From the IMG/VR virus record IMGVR_UViG_3300043446_003900, positions 1 through 54,161 of that record: a stretch of 54,161 nucleotides of DNA. One strand, written 5' to 3'. Source of the stretch: a virus. The number at the start of each line of letters is the position of its first letter. The stretch's first letter is position 1. Shown here one piece after another: positions 42,982-51,696 of the stretch. A program made the translations under genes and the position numbers. Below the pieces are notes generated by a model, which was given only the letters and a program-made list of their open reading frames with translations, was not told the DNA's origin and did no database searches.

Positions 42982-43835
42982 TGTGCTATATTATTACCTT
43001 CAATTTGTTTGTTTTCTACACCAGGTGAAATTGCTGCACCATAACCAAGATCCTTCCCAGAAACTTTTTCATATCCCTTCATTACCTTGCTTTGAAGATC
43101 TGCAATAAACTCTTGTCTTCCTTGTGGATCAAGAAGTTTATTCATAGGTAGATAACCTTCGCTGAATTGATTTTTCTCATCCACAATAGGAGGTGCAGAT
43201 GCTTGACGCATTGCAGTAATATTTGCACCAGAAATACCAGTTTGTGCTGAAAGAAGATCATCAAGTGCCTGCTGGGCAAGACGAGTATCCCAATAGTTTT
43301 CATTCTCTTTCAGGAACTGTTCTCTGGAAGGAGGAGTACCACCATTTCTTTCAACCAGTTTATTCAACATCTTATCCAGATGTTCCATTTGATGCATACG
43401 ATCACGAATTTCTAATTCTGAATTTTTCAGATAATGCATCAGTTCAAGTTCTTCAAGATCATACCAACAGAGTTTCTTATGACCACCACCAGGTCCACCA
43501 ATTTCCCACATAATTGGTTGAGTTTTATCTTTATCATGCCACTTATATTCAAATTCACGAACTCGTTCTTTCATTTCAATGAGTTTGAACATATAACCAG
43601 ATGCCATTCCACGTCGCTCTTTGAGAATATGTTCAAAGGTCACTGAAATGTTATGAGTGTTCATACCAATGAACTTCTCAATCTGGAAGTTAGTTCTTCC
43701 TTGTGCTAGTTCCTTGTCACTTTCTTCCCAAGTAAATACATTTTGGGATGCTAATTTTAAAAAAGTGTCGTCATTAACTGCTTGCTCAGCATTAATTGGA
43801 TTATAAGAAAGCGCAGAAGAGTTGTCAGTAGTCAT
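42978..43835 (-). CDS. Conserved cyanophage hypothetical, 285 residues
   Basis: This protein is rich in charged helices: FTWEESDKELAQGRTNFQIE, then FIGMNTHNISVTFEHILKER, then KHDKDKTQPIMWEIGGPGG-like text with HKKLCWYDLEELELMHYLKN. GTPPSREQFLKENENYWD follows and a Gly/Asn-rich end. No catalytic motif is seen; a virion or assembly factor is likely by context. An exact TATAAATA box lies about 73 bp upstream and a good SD (GAGGATAGT) precedes the ATG; the leader holds a hairpin. It overlaps the oxygenase-like gene by ATGA. Confidence 0.6.
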   Translation of the reverse strand: MTTDNSSALSYNPINAEQAVNDDTFLKLASQNVFTWEESDKELAQGRTNFQIEKFIGMNTHNISVTFEHILKERRGMASGYMFKLIEMKERVREFEYKWHDKDKTQPIMWEIGGPGGGHKKLCWYDLEELELMHYLKNSELEIRDRMHQMEHLDKMLNKLVERNGGTPPSREQFLKENENYWDTRLAQQALDDLLSAQTGISGANITAMRQASAPPIVDEKNQFSEGYLPMNKLLDPQGRQEFIADLQSKVMKGYEKVSGKDLGYGAAISPGVENKQIEGNNIAQ

Positions 43836-43867
43836 ACTATCCTCATTAATTTTGTAAGTCGTTTGGT

Positions 43868-43895
43868 CTAATTATATGTTCAAAAACATAATTAG
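43868..43895 (-). other. Imperfect hairpin in the leader of the 285-residue gene
   Basis: An inverted repeat (CTAATTAT with ATAATTAG) closes a loop in the 5' leader. It lacks a T run, so it is not an intrinsic terminator; a role in mRNA stability or translation is possible. Confidence 0.4.
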
Positions 43896-43907
43896 AAATT
43901 ATAAAAG

Positions 43908-43915
43908 TATTTATA
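43908..43915 (-). promoter_or_regulatory. Exact T4-type late promoter box TATAAATA
   Basis: Minus-strand TATAAATA (43915-43908), the T4 late consensus, directly after the stop of the GT4-FkbM gene and 73 bp upstream of the 285-residue gene. Confidence 0.65.
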
Positions 43916-45514
43916 TTATACTCCAAAACCTTTATTGCGATTTTGATTAATTGCAAAGAAAGTTCCAGAAGATAATCCTTGTTCTTCTGATCCTGAATTT
44001 TGTGTTACCTTTTCAATTTTAAATCCATTAAATTTCAAATATTTAAAAAGCATTTCTTCATTATAGGATGTCATACCAATATGATATTCACCGACAATTT
44101 TTTCAACCTTATGAAGTAACTTTGAATTCATTAGAATTTCATATTCAGATCCTTCTACATCTAGTTTGAGTAACTTAACTTTTTGAAACTTGAACAGAAT
44201 ATCATCCAAAGAAATTGTTTCCACTTGAATAGGAACAAATTGTCCTTCTTCAAAATGAGTTTTATAGAATGAATTTAGACCAGTGTTTGGTTTATTTGGT
44301 AGGGTATAAAACTCCAAATACTCATTAGAAGTTTTCCATACAGCAAGATTATATGCAGCAAAGTGCTTATAGTTTGAGAGATTAGATCTCATCAATGAAT
44401 AATTATTTGGTTCTGCTTCATATGCAAATACATTTTTACAACCTTTGTCCATACAAAGTTTGCTGAAATATCCTGCGTGTCCACCAATATCAATCACTAC
44501 ATCGTGCTCATTAAAGGTATCAACTTCATAGGAATTTTCAACATAAACTTCATTAAAGATCCAATCGTCCATTGTTTGAGGACGGAAAGAAACTGAATGA
44601 GTTGTAGAACCAGTTAAAGTTTCAATTGTATTTTTCCACATTTCAGAAACTCGTTTCCAGTTATATCGTTCTGAAACATAATCTGAAATGAGTTTAGAAA
44701 CTTCGTGATAATATTTTTGTTCCTTATCATAATATTCCAATGCCATACAACAAGCATTGACAAAATTAATCAAAAAGTTATCTGTAACTTTCCAACCTTT
44801 GGATGTATTCTCACCTTCAATCGGAACAACAGTAGCATTCTTTTCACCAGCAACTTCTGCAAGTGCTCCAATGTTGGTAATGATTGGATATGCACCACAC
44901 TTCATTGCTTCTGTCATTGCAACACAAAATGTTTCTTCCCAGATATTTGGATGAATAAAGAATGCAGATTCCTGATAGTGTTTGACTAATTCTTCACGAT
45001 CAACAGCAGGAGAATACTCAACATTTTTCATTGTTTTTAAATGATCATAAAGTTGAAGATATGGATCATTTGAAGGCCCATACAAAGACATTGAAGAAAA
45101 GATTTTAAACTTTGTATCTGGATGAACCTGATGAATCATAGGAATAATTCTTGCCAGAACTTCAAGACCCTTATAAGGAATTGAAGTGAAAATCATCGTC
45201 TTTGTTTTCTGATTTGAATAGGTAAACATTTCAGCAATTCCTGTTGGAATCACTGTGATCTTATGTTCTGGAACATTATGATACTTCATAAATTGTTCCT
45301 TGTTCCATTGAGAAGGAGAAACAATATGATGGAGAATATGATGATCAAAGTTTAAAAAGAATTGCTGATCATATGCATGTTGTGCCCAGAGAATTTTATA
45401 CTCGTGATTAGACTTTTTAATTTCTTCTGGTAAATGATGAACAAAAACATTATCTGGAATTTTATAATGTTCTTCCAGATAAAAATAAGAAGATTCCGTT
45501 GCTCCAGATTTCAT
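43916..45514 (-). CDS. GT4 glycosyltransferase-FkbM methyltransferase fusion
   Basis: This 532-residue protein has a GT-B/GT4 half (residues about 40-300): ILWAQHAYDQQFFLNFDHHI, then the nucleotide-sugar EETFCVAMTEAMKCG (193-207, E-x7-E). A FkbM half follows (about 335-520): VVIDIGGHAGYFSKLC (339-354, SAM motif I) and KLLKLDVEGSEYEI (about 443-456). It would add a hexose and O-methylate it or a neighbour. Each half matches separately encoded enzymes elsewhere in phages, so fusion is notable. AAGGATAGT is its SD; 4 bp separate it from the next GT. Acceptor unknown. Confidence 0.85.
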   Translation of the reverse strand: MKSGATESSYFYLEEHYKIPDNVFVHHLPEEIKKSNHEYKILWAQHAYDQQFFLNFDHHILHHIVSPSQWNKEQFMKYHNVPEHKITVIPTGIAEMFTYSNQKTKTMIFTSIPYKGLEVLARIIPMIHQVHPDTKFKIFSSMSLYGPSNDPYLQLYDHLKTMKNVEYSPAVDREELVKHYQESAFFIHPNIWEETFCVAMTEAMKCGAYPIITNIGALAEVAGEKNATVVPIEGENTSKGWKVTDNFLINFVNACCMALEYYDKEQKYYHEVSKLISDYVSERYNWKRVSEMWKNTIETLTGSTTHSVSFRPQTMDDWIFNEVYVENSYEVDTFNEHDVVIDIGGHAGYFSKLCMDKGCKNVFAYEAEPNNYSLMRSNLSNYKHFAAYNLAVWKTSNEYLEFYTLPNKPNTGLNSFYKTHFEEGQFVPIQVETISLDDILFKFQKVKLLKLDVEGSEYEILMNSKLLHKVEKIVGEYHIGMTSYNEEMLFKYLKFNGFKIEKVTQNSGSEEQGLSSGTFFAINQNRNKGFGV

Positions 45515-45518
45515 AATA

Positions 45519-46172
45519 CTATCCTTGATAAATGTGATAACCAGTATGATTTAAACGAATTGTTGTGTCTAACCAAATATCATAACCGACTTGTTGTGCT
45601 CTATGAAAAAAACTTTTGTCTTCTGACATAAATGAATTTTGAGTTTTATGTTCCGCAAAGTAATGATAAGAATTATTCATTTCAGCATCTGTATGAGGAG
45701 TATCTGAATGATAATCGGATGGAATATATTTTAGACCTGGATATTGTTTTGTAATGTCAAGAAAAACTTGACGATGAATAAGAACAAATCCCATTCCGTT
45801 ACCATTAATTTTTACAAGATCTCCTTGTCGTTGCTCTGGTTGAATAACTTCTACACAATATCGTTCTGGGATTATCTTCATCGGATAAGCACCAGAAACG
45901 ATTGGAAGTTGATATGATAGTAATTTTATCACATCTTGTGGATTAAATCCAATATCACTGTCCAAAAAGAAAAGATAGTCGTGCTCCGTATTATTGATGA
46001 AAAAACTTGCGATCTTTGATCTTGCCTGACTGATCAAAGAAGAATTTGTCAGCGTTAAAAGTCCGTGATCTATATTTGCACGAACTAATGCTTTTCCTAA
46101 ATTGAAAAGTCCAAGTGTTGTTTTCTCACTCACTATTCCCCCACTACACGGGAGACCAATCATTATACTCAT
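45519..46172 (-). CDS. GT-A-fold glycosyltransferase
   Basis: This 217-residue protein has a GT-A core: SIMIGLPCSGGIVSEKTTLG, then LFFLDSDIGFNPQDV with the DSD metal motif at 71-73, and HTDAEMNNSYHYFAEHKT. It is smaller than typical GT2 enzymes. It starts 28 bp after a propeller gene, behind the repeated element at 46173-46196. An in-frame ATG four codons later is a possible alternative start. The sugar added is unknown. Confidence 0.75.
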   Translation of the reverse strand: MSIMIGLPCSGGIVSEKTTLGLFNLGKALVRANIDHGLLTLTNSSLISQARSKIASFFINNTEHDYLFFLDSDIGFNPQDVIKLLSYQLPIVSGAYPMKIIPERYCVEVIQPEQRQGDLVKINGNGMGFVLIHRQVFLDITKQYPGLKYIPSDYHSDTPHTDAEMNNSYHYFAEHKTQNSFMSEDKSFFHRAQQVGYDIWLDTTIRLNHTGYHIYQG

Positions 46173-46196
46173 ATAAAGTTTTTAATTATTATAACA
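46173..46196 (-). promoter_or_regulatory. Repeated intergenic element, extended -10-like
   Basis: Minus-strand TGTTATAATAATTAAAAA, 16 bp before the ATG of the GT-A gene and just after the propeller copy 2 stop. Same element as at 40427 and 49673. Confidence 0.5.
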
Positions 46197-46200
46197 CAAA

Positions 46201-48231
46201 TCATACGTTATTTGGAGCTGGAGTTGAATAAGTTGGTTGTGGAAGTGCATTTGCTCTAGCACTTGATGCGGCAGGACGACTGCGATTAGAACTTAAATTA
46301 GCACCTGGAGTGTAAACAGTTGTATCAGTTGAATAAGTTAATTTATCCATTCTTGATACTGGACCGGGACCACCGCCACCAAAATATCCTGCTGTTGAAG
46401 AACCTGTTGCAGCAAGAGAAGAACGATTAGAACTTAAATTGGCACTAGGAGCGTAGGCGGTTGTATCAGTTGAATAAGTCAATTTATCCATTCTTGAATA
46501 AAAAGTAAGCGGAGAAGGAAAAATACCACCTCCAAAGTATCCATGAGTTGAGTTCCCTGTTGCACCAGGATCGTAACGAGCAGCACTTAAATTAGCACCA
46601 GGAGTATATACGGTTGTATCAGTTGAATAAGTTAATTTATCCATTGTTGATACCACGCTAGGACCAGGGGAACCACCACCAAAGTACCCTGAAGTAGAAT
46701 TACCTGTTGATGCAGAAGAAGCACGAGAAGAACTTAAATTAGCACCAGGAGTATATACGGTTGTATCGGTTGAATAAGTTAACTTATCCATTGTTGAAAA
46801 GAAAATACCTCCTCCGAAATATCCCGCAGTGGAATTTCCTGTTGCTGTAACATTACGGGCAGAGCTTAAATTAGCACCAGGAGTAGCAGCAGTTGTATCA
46901 GACGCATAAGTCAATTTATCCATTGTTGAATATGAGTTAACACCTCCACCAAATCCGCCACCAAAATACCCTGCTGTTGAGGATCCTGTTGCACCAAGAC
47001 CATTGCGGGAAATACTTAATGCAGCGGCAGGAATTACTGTTGTCGTATCGGTTGAATAAGTTAACTTATCCATTGTTGAAGAATAACTAGGAATCTCACC
47101 ACCACCAAAGTATCCTGTGTTTGGTGTTGGTACTGATGCAAGTGAAGTTACTGATGTTGGTGTTGCTGCTGGTGGTGTCCCTGGTGTTCCGTCACTAAAT
47201 CTTACTGCTGGTGATGCTGGTGCTGGAAATAATTCAGGTAGTGCATTTGCTCTTGCGCTTGATGCTGCAAGACTATAACGAGAAGCACTTAAGTTAGCAC
47301 CAGGAGTATAAACAATTGTATCAGTTGCATAAGTCAATTTATCCATTCTTGATGCTGGAGCTGGACCGATACCACCACCAAAGTATCCATTAGTAGAAGA
47401 ACCTGTTGCAGCAAGAGCACGACGAGCAAGACTTAAATTAGTACCAGGAACTGATACTGTCGTATCAGTTGAATAAGTTAATTTACTGATTAAAGATAAA
47501 TTAGCGGCAGGAGAAAAACCACCACCAAAATATCCATTAGTTGAGTTTCCTGTTGCAGCAAGATTACTACGAGAAGGACTTAAATTAGCACCAGGAGTAT
47601 ATGCAGTTGTATCGGTTGAATAAGTTAACTTATCCATTGTTGATTTGTAGGCAGGACCAGGAATACCACCACCACCAAAGTATCCTGCTGTTGAATTACC
47701 TGTTGCAGCAAGATAAGCACGAGCATCACTTAAATTAGCACCAGGAGTATAAACGGTTGTATCGGTTGAATAAGTTAACTTATCCATTGTGGTTACAGTT
47801 ATACCACCACCAAAATATCCTGCATTTGAGTTTCCTGTTGCAGTAAGAACCAGGCGAGCAGCACTTAAGTTAGCACCAGGAGTTGCTGCTGTTGTATCAG
47901 ATGAATAAGTGACCTTATCCATTGTAGATGTTGATGAAGGAGTACCTCCACCACCAAAGTATCCTGCTGTTGAATTACCTGTTGCAGCATGAGCATAACG
48001 AACAATACTTAAATTAGCACCAGGAGTGAATACTGTTGTATCAGTTGAATAAGTTAATTTATCCATTCTTGATACTACAGGAGTAGTGCCACCACCAAAG
48101 TATCCAGTATTTGGTGTATATCCAGCAGGGGATGGAGAAATCCAAACATCATTGAGGTTTACCCATTCATCAAATATTTCTTTTTCTGTGATTTTTTCTA
48201 GACTAAAAACTCCCCGTGTATTAACTGCCAT
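46201..48231 (-). CDS. Double six-bladed kelch-like propeller protein, copy 2
   Basis: This 676-residue protein follows the same plan: head MAVNTRGVFSLEKI and WVNLNDVW, six GYFGGG blades, a Pro/Ser/Ala linker (LPELFPAPASPAVRFSDGTP), six more blades, and end PNNV. The last blade's DNA (46259-46338) is identical over 80 bp to blade 6 of copy 3. Individual blades differ mainly in loops after GYFGGG (for example IGPAPAS, FSPAANLSL), which would be the variable surface. It starts 3 bp after the sulfotransferase stop. A CTAAATA-like sequence at 48285-48291 is too far inside a gene to call. Confidence 0.8.
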   Translation of the reverse strand: MAVNTRGVFSLEKITEKEIFDEWVNLNDVWISPSPAGYTPNTGYFGGGTTPVVSRMDKLTYSTDTTVFTPGANLSIVRYAHAATGNSTAGYFGGGGTPSSTSTMDKVTYSSDTTAATPGANLSAARLVLTATGNSNAGYFGGGITVTTMDKLTYSTDTTVYTPGANLSDARAYLAATGNSTAGYFGGGGIPGPAYKSTMDKLTYSTDTTAYTPGANLSPSRSNLAATGNSTNGYFGGGFSPAANLSLISKLTYSTDTTVSVPGTNLSLARRALAATGSSTNGYFGGGIGPAPASRMDKLTYATDTIVYTPGANLSASRYSLAASSARANALPELFPAPASPAVRFSDGTPGTPPAATPTSVTSLASVPTPNTGYFGGGEIPSYSSTMDKLTYSTDTTTVIPAAALSISRNGLGATGSSTAGYFGGGFGGGVNSYSTMDKLTYASDTTAATPGANLSSARNVTATGNSTAGYFGGGIFFSTMDKLTYSTDTTVYTPGANLSSSRASSASTGNSTSGYFGGGSPGPSVVSTMDKLTYSTDTTVYTPGANLSAARYDPGATGNSTHGYFGGGIFPSPLTFYSRMDKLTYSTDTTAYAPSANLSSNRSSLAATGSSTAGYFGGGGPGPVSRMDKLTYSTDTTVYTPGANLSSNRSRPAASSARANALPQPTYSTPAPNNV
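46259..46338. repeat. 80-bp identity with 50734-50813 (propeller blades)
   Basis: Exact 80-bp match between the last blade of propeller copy 2 and blade 6 of copy 3. Flanking sequence diverges, as expected for recombination or gene conversion between paralogues. Confidence 0.8.
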
Positions 48232-48234
48232 CTT

Positions 48235-49056
48235 TTAAAAGTACTTATGATTAGAATACTTCCAGTATTCAAGGTTCGTATACCTATTTAGAATATAGGA
48301 ACTCAATATATCCTCTGGGTTCTTTGATTTCTTTTCAATTTTCTTCCGAACATGATGCATATCTTTAAGATACCATTGATCATCAATTTCTCTATGGGTG
48401 TTCTCAATTCTATCAAAGTTATGAGAATAAGAATCAATCTCTAAAAAGTCATAAATCTTCTTTAAGGTCTCATTTGGATTTGAGATTAGATCATCATACT
48501 CAACCATATGTAAGTATTTCTTATCATCACCACGAATAAATGCTTGTGATTGTGCCCAAAGTGCTTGCTCTACAATTCCATCTTTACTCATTAAATAGTC
48601 ACATCGGTTATCATCAGTAATTGATAAACCATTTTCAATCAAATACTGATCCACAAAAGACACTTGATCATTATTGCGTCTTATCATTGTAATAAAGGAT
48701 GTTAGTATCTCTGTTATATTTCTTACTGGGCAAATAATTTTTGGAATTGGAGTAATAAAAGTCTTAATCATTTCAATATTATTACTCCAAGCACGACAAT
48801 GATCAATAATGATTGGTTTTTCTACATCAAAATAATAGTCATCAATGATACTTGAGATCACTTTATGTGCCGACTTTGGTTTTGGATATCCAAGGTATTG
48901 TTCACTATCAACAAAATATTGATTATTATAATGTGTCAATTCTAAAACAGGGCTGACTGGTTCGGTATGAAGTTGTGGATTTTGATTGAGAATACTTTTC
49001 AATAATGTGCTACCAGATCGTGGAAGACCTGCCATAAAATAATAAGTCTTATTCAT
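48235..49056 (-). CDS. Sulfotransferase
   Basis: This 273-residue protein is a PAPS-dependent sulfotransferase. The 5'-phosphosulfate loop GLPRSGSTLL is at 10-19, and the 3'-phosphate loop lies near R112 and S120 (ICPVRNITEILTSF). A His or other base in FVDQYLIEN-like positions cannot be fixed. It would sulfate a sugar hydroxyl or a tyrosine. In context next to glycosyltransferases and a propeller gene, sulfating fibre or host glycans is an inference. It lies 1 bp after the DUF6445-like enzyme. Confidence 0.85.
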   Translation of the reverse strand: MNKTYYFMAGLPRSGSTLLKSILNQNPQLHTEPVSPVLELTHYNNQYFVDSEQYLGYPKPKSAHKVISSIIDDYYFDVEKPIIIDHCRAWSNNIEMIKTFITPIPKIICPVRNITEILTSFITMIRRNNDQVSFVDQYLIENGLSITDDNRCDYLMSKDGIVEQALWAQSQAFIRGDDKKYLHMVEYDDLISNPNETLKKIYDFLEIDSYSHNFDRIENTHREIDDQWYLKDMHHVRKKIEKKSKNPEDILSSYILNRYTNLEYWKYSNHKYF

Positions 49057-49057
49057 A

Positions 49058-49672
49058 TCACCACTCTATTGGATTAAAAAAGAATAATTGAACCAATCTA
49101 CCATTTTCTAATGTAGTTCCAAAATTATAATTATGAGAATGCCAAAGTCTAGCATTAAAAATCACTAGACGATTATACTTCATTGGTGAGAGAAAGTATC
49201 GTGTCCATTTTGAACGATCCAATCCTTCACCATAAACTGTAGTCCACCACGCTTCTTTGGGAACAGAATATCCAAAATGATTTGCCTCAGGTTGATTTGA
49301 AGGGCAAAACTCCATTTGGGTTTTATTATGTATCCAGAACGATGTACCACCCTCATCAATTACTTGTTCTGGTGTATTTAAATAACAAACTGCTCCCCAT
49401 TCCCAACAAGGATCTACATGAACATCTTGACGGAATGTGTCTGTTTCTAACGATAATCTAAAATATCCATTGGGTTGTGATGGTGTTAACTTAGATTGTA
49501 AAATATTTTCAAACTTTTGATGTAGTTCTTCAGGGTAATATCCAACTTCTGTGTTCTTTCCCGGATAAGTATATTCATCATAAGGTTCTGGATATTCTTG
49601 TTGAAGTGCAAATTGACGAACTTCATCTGGATTTGAATGGAAATCGTCAATGACAATAATATTGCGATTCAT
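49058..49672 (-). CDS. 2OG-Fe(II) oxygenase, DUF6445-like, intact triad
   Basis: This 204-residue protein begins NIIVIDDFHSNPDEVRQFAL, typical of DUF6445-type dioxygenases. The HxD is H85-V-D87 (RQDVHVDP), a later His is at H178 or H180 (LWHSHNYNFG), and R192 suits 2-oxoglutarate binding. The loop DEGGTSFWIHNKT holds the substrate. It should hydroxylate a protein or glycan. The paralogue at 42451 has lost part of this triad. It starts 28 bp after propeller copy 3, behind the repeated element. Confidence 0.75.
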   Translation of the reverse strand: MNRNIIVIDDFHSNPDEVRQFALQQEYPEPYDEYTYPGKNTEVGYYPEELHQKFENILQSKLTPSQPNGYFRLSLETDTFRQDVHVDPCWEWGAVCYLNTPEQVIDEGGTSFWIHNKTQMEFCPSNQPEANHFGYSVPKEAWWTTVYGEGLDRSKWTRYFLSPMKYNRLVIFNARLWHSHNYNFGTTLENGRLVQLFFFNPIEW

Positions 49673-49696
49673 ATAAGGTTTTTAATTATTATAACA
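49673..49696 (-). promoter_or_regulatory. Repeated intergenic element, extended -10-like
   Basis: Minus-strand TGTTATAATAATTAAAAA, 16 bp before the DUF6445-like gene and after propeller copy 3. Identical in its core and spacing to the element at 46173. Confidence 0.5.
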
Positions 49697-49700
49697 CTAA

Positions 49701-51695
49701 TTATACGATATTTGGTATTTGTCCTGAATAAGTTGGTTGTGGAAGTGCATTTGCTCTGGCACTTGATGCAGCAAGATTACTACGAGTAGCACTTAAATTA
49801 GCACCAGGAGTATATGCTGTTGTATCAGATGAATAAGTGACCTTATCCATTCTCCAGTCTGGTCCAGGATCACCACCACCAAAGTACCCTGCTGTTGAAT
49901 TACCTGTTGCACCAAGACGAAGACGAGCAACACTCAAACTTGCGCTAGAAGGAAGAGCAGAAGTTGTATCAGTTGAATAAGTCAACTTATCCATTGTTGA
50001 TATTGCTCCTGGAGCCCAACCACCACCAAAATATCCTGCTGTTGAAGAACCTGTTGCAGCAAGTTGATTGCGAGCAAGACTTAAATTAGCACCAGGAGTT
50101 GTCGCTGTTGTATCGGTTGAATAAGTGACCTTATTCATTGTTGATACTGAAGATCCTGTACCAGGATAACCACCACCAAAATATCCTGCTGTTGAAGATC
50201 CTGTTGCAGCAAGAATATAACGAACGGCACTTAAATTAGCACCAGGAGTGAATGCTGTTGTATCTGTTGAATATGTTAACTTATCCATTGTTGATACCGG
50301 TGCAGGACTACCACCACCAAAGTATCCTGCTGTTGAAGAACCTGTTGCAGCAAGATAACCACGAGCAGCACTTAAATTAGCACCAGGAGTTGCTGCTGTT
50401 GTATCAGATGAATAAGTGACCTTATCCATTGTTGAGACATAACCAGGATTCTTATTACCACCACCAAAGTACCCCGCTGTTGAAGAACCTGTTGCACCAG
50501 GACCGTTACGACCAGCACTTAAATTAGCACCAGGAGTTGCTGATGTTGTATCGGTTGAATAAGTTAACTTATCCATTGTTGATGTATTACCCCCACCACC
50601 AAAGTATCCTGTGTTTGGAGATGGCAATGTTCCTGGTGATGTTGTTGGAGTTGGTGTTGCTGCTGGTGGTGTCCCTGGCATTCCGTTACTAAATCTAGTA
50701 TTGTAAGTTGGTTGTGGAAATGCATTTCCTCTTGCACTTGATGCGGCAGGACGACTGCGATTAGAACTTAAATTAGCACCTGGAGTGTAAACAGTTGTAT
50801 CAGTTGAATAAGTCAACTTATCCATTGTTGATACCGGTCCAGGAATACCACCACCAAAGTATCCTGCCGTTGAGGATCCTGTTGCGGCAAGAAAATAACG
50901 AGCAGAAGTTAAATTAGCACCAGGAGTATATGCAGTTGTATCAGACGCATAAGTTAATTTATCCATTCTTGTTGTAGTACTCCAGCCACCACCAAAGTAT
51001 CCAAAGTTAGAATTTCCTGTTGCACCACAACCATAACGGGCAGAACTTAAATTAGCACCAGGAGTATATGCAGTTGTATCAGTTGAATAAGTCAACTTAT
51101 CCATTCTTGATACCGGTCCAGGAGCACCGCCACCAAAATACCCTGAAGTAGAATTACCTGTTGCAGCAAAAGAAGAACGATTAGAACTTAAATTGGCACT
51201 AGGAGTTGCTGCTGTTGTATCAGATGAATAAGTGACCTTATCCATTGTTGAGACATAAGAAGGAGAAGGAGTATTTCCACCACCAAAATATCCTGCTGTT
51301 AAGGATCCTGTTGCTCCAAGACGATAACGACTAGCACTTAAATTAGCACCAGGAGTGAATGCTGTTGTATCTGTCGAATAAGTAACCTTATCCATTCTTG
51401 ATGCTGCACTACCAGTAGTGCCACCACCAAAGTATCCTGCTGTTGAGTTTCCTGTTGCAGTAATAGAAGAACGAGCAGCACTTAAGTTAGCACCAGGAGT
51501 AAATGCTGTCGTATCTGATGAATAAGTCAACTTATCCATTGTTGATACTACACTACCAGTAGTGCCACCACCAAAGTATCCAGTATTTGGGGTTGGATTA
51601 TTACCAATCCACACATCATTCAAATCTACCCATCCACCTCTTGCATTTATTTTATTAACTAACCGTATAGAAAAAACACCTCTTGTATCTGCCAT
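49701..51695 (-). CDS. Double six-bladed kelch-like propeller protein, copy 3
   Basis: The start is the ATG at 51695 (664 residues, MADTRGVFSIRLV), matching the heads of the two other copies; an earlier ATG only adds 13 residues within the fibre gene. It has WVDLNDVW, six GYFGGG blades, a linker (FPQPTYNTRFSNGMPGTPPA), six more blades and end PNIV. Blade 6 (50734-50813) shares 80 identical bp with the last blade of copy 2, and the stretch near 51531 is identical to one in copy 1. It starts one base after the collagen-like fibre stop. Adhesin role inferred. Confidence 0.8.
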   Translation of the reverse strand: MADTRGVFSIRLVNKINARGGWVDLNDVWIGNNPTPNTGYFGGGTTGSVVSTMDKLTYSSDTTAFTPGANLSAARSSITATGNSTAGYFGGGTTGSAASRMDKVTYSTDTTAFTPGANLSASRYRLGATGSLTAGYFGGGNTPSPSYVSTMDKVTYSSDTTAATPSANLSSNRSSFAATGNSTSGYFGGGAPGPVSRMDKLTYSTDTTAYTPGANLSSARYGCGATGNSNFGYFGGGWSTTTRMDKLTYASDTTAYTPGANLTSARYFLAATGSSTAGYFGGGIPGPVSTMDKLTYSTDTTVYTPGANLSSNRSRPAASSARGNAFPQPTYNTRFSNGMPGTPPAATPTPTTSPGTLPSPNTGYFGGGGNTSTMDKLTYSTDTTSATPGANLSAGRNGPGATGSSTAGYFGGGNKNPGYVSTMDKVTYSSDTTAATPGANLSAARGYLAATGSSTAGYFGGGSPAPVSTMDKLTYSTDTTAFTPGANLSAVRYILAATGSSTAGYFGGGYPGTGSSVSTMNKVTYSTDTTATTPGANLSLARNQLAATGSSTAGYFGGGWAPGAISTMDKLTYSTDTTSALPSSASLSVARLRLGATGNSTAGYFGGGDPGPDWRMDKVTYSSDTTAYTPGANLSATRSNLAASSARANALPQPTYSGQIPNIV
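50734..50813. repeat. 80-bp identity with 46259-46338 (propeller blades)
   Basis: Partner of the repeat at 46259-46338, located at the end of the first propeller of copy 3. Confidence 0.8.
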
Positions 51696-51696
51696 A

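Noticed and set aside
48285-48291. CTAAATA box before propeller copy 2
   Set aside because: It is inside the sulfotransferase coding region and 54 bp from the start; chance in AT-rich sequence is likely.
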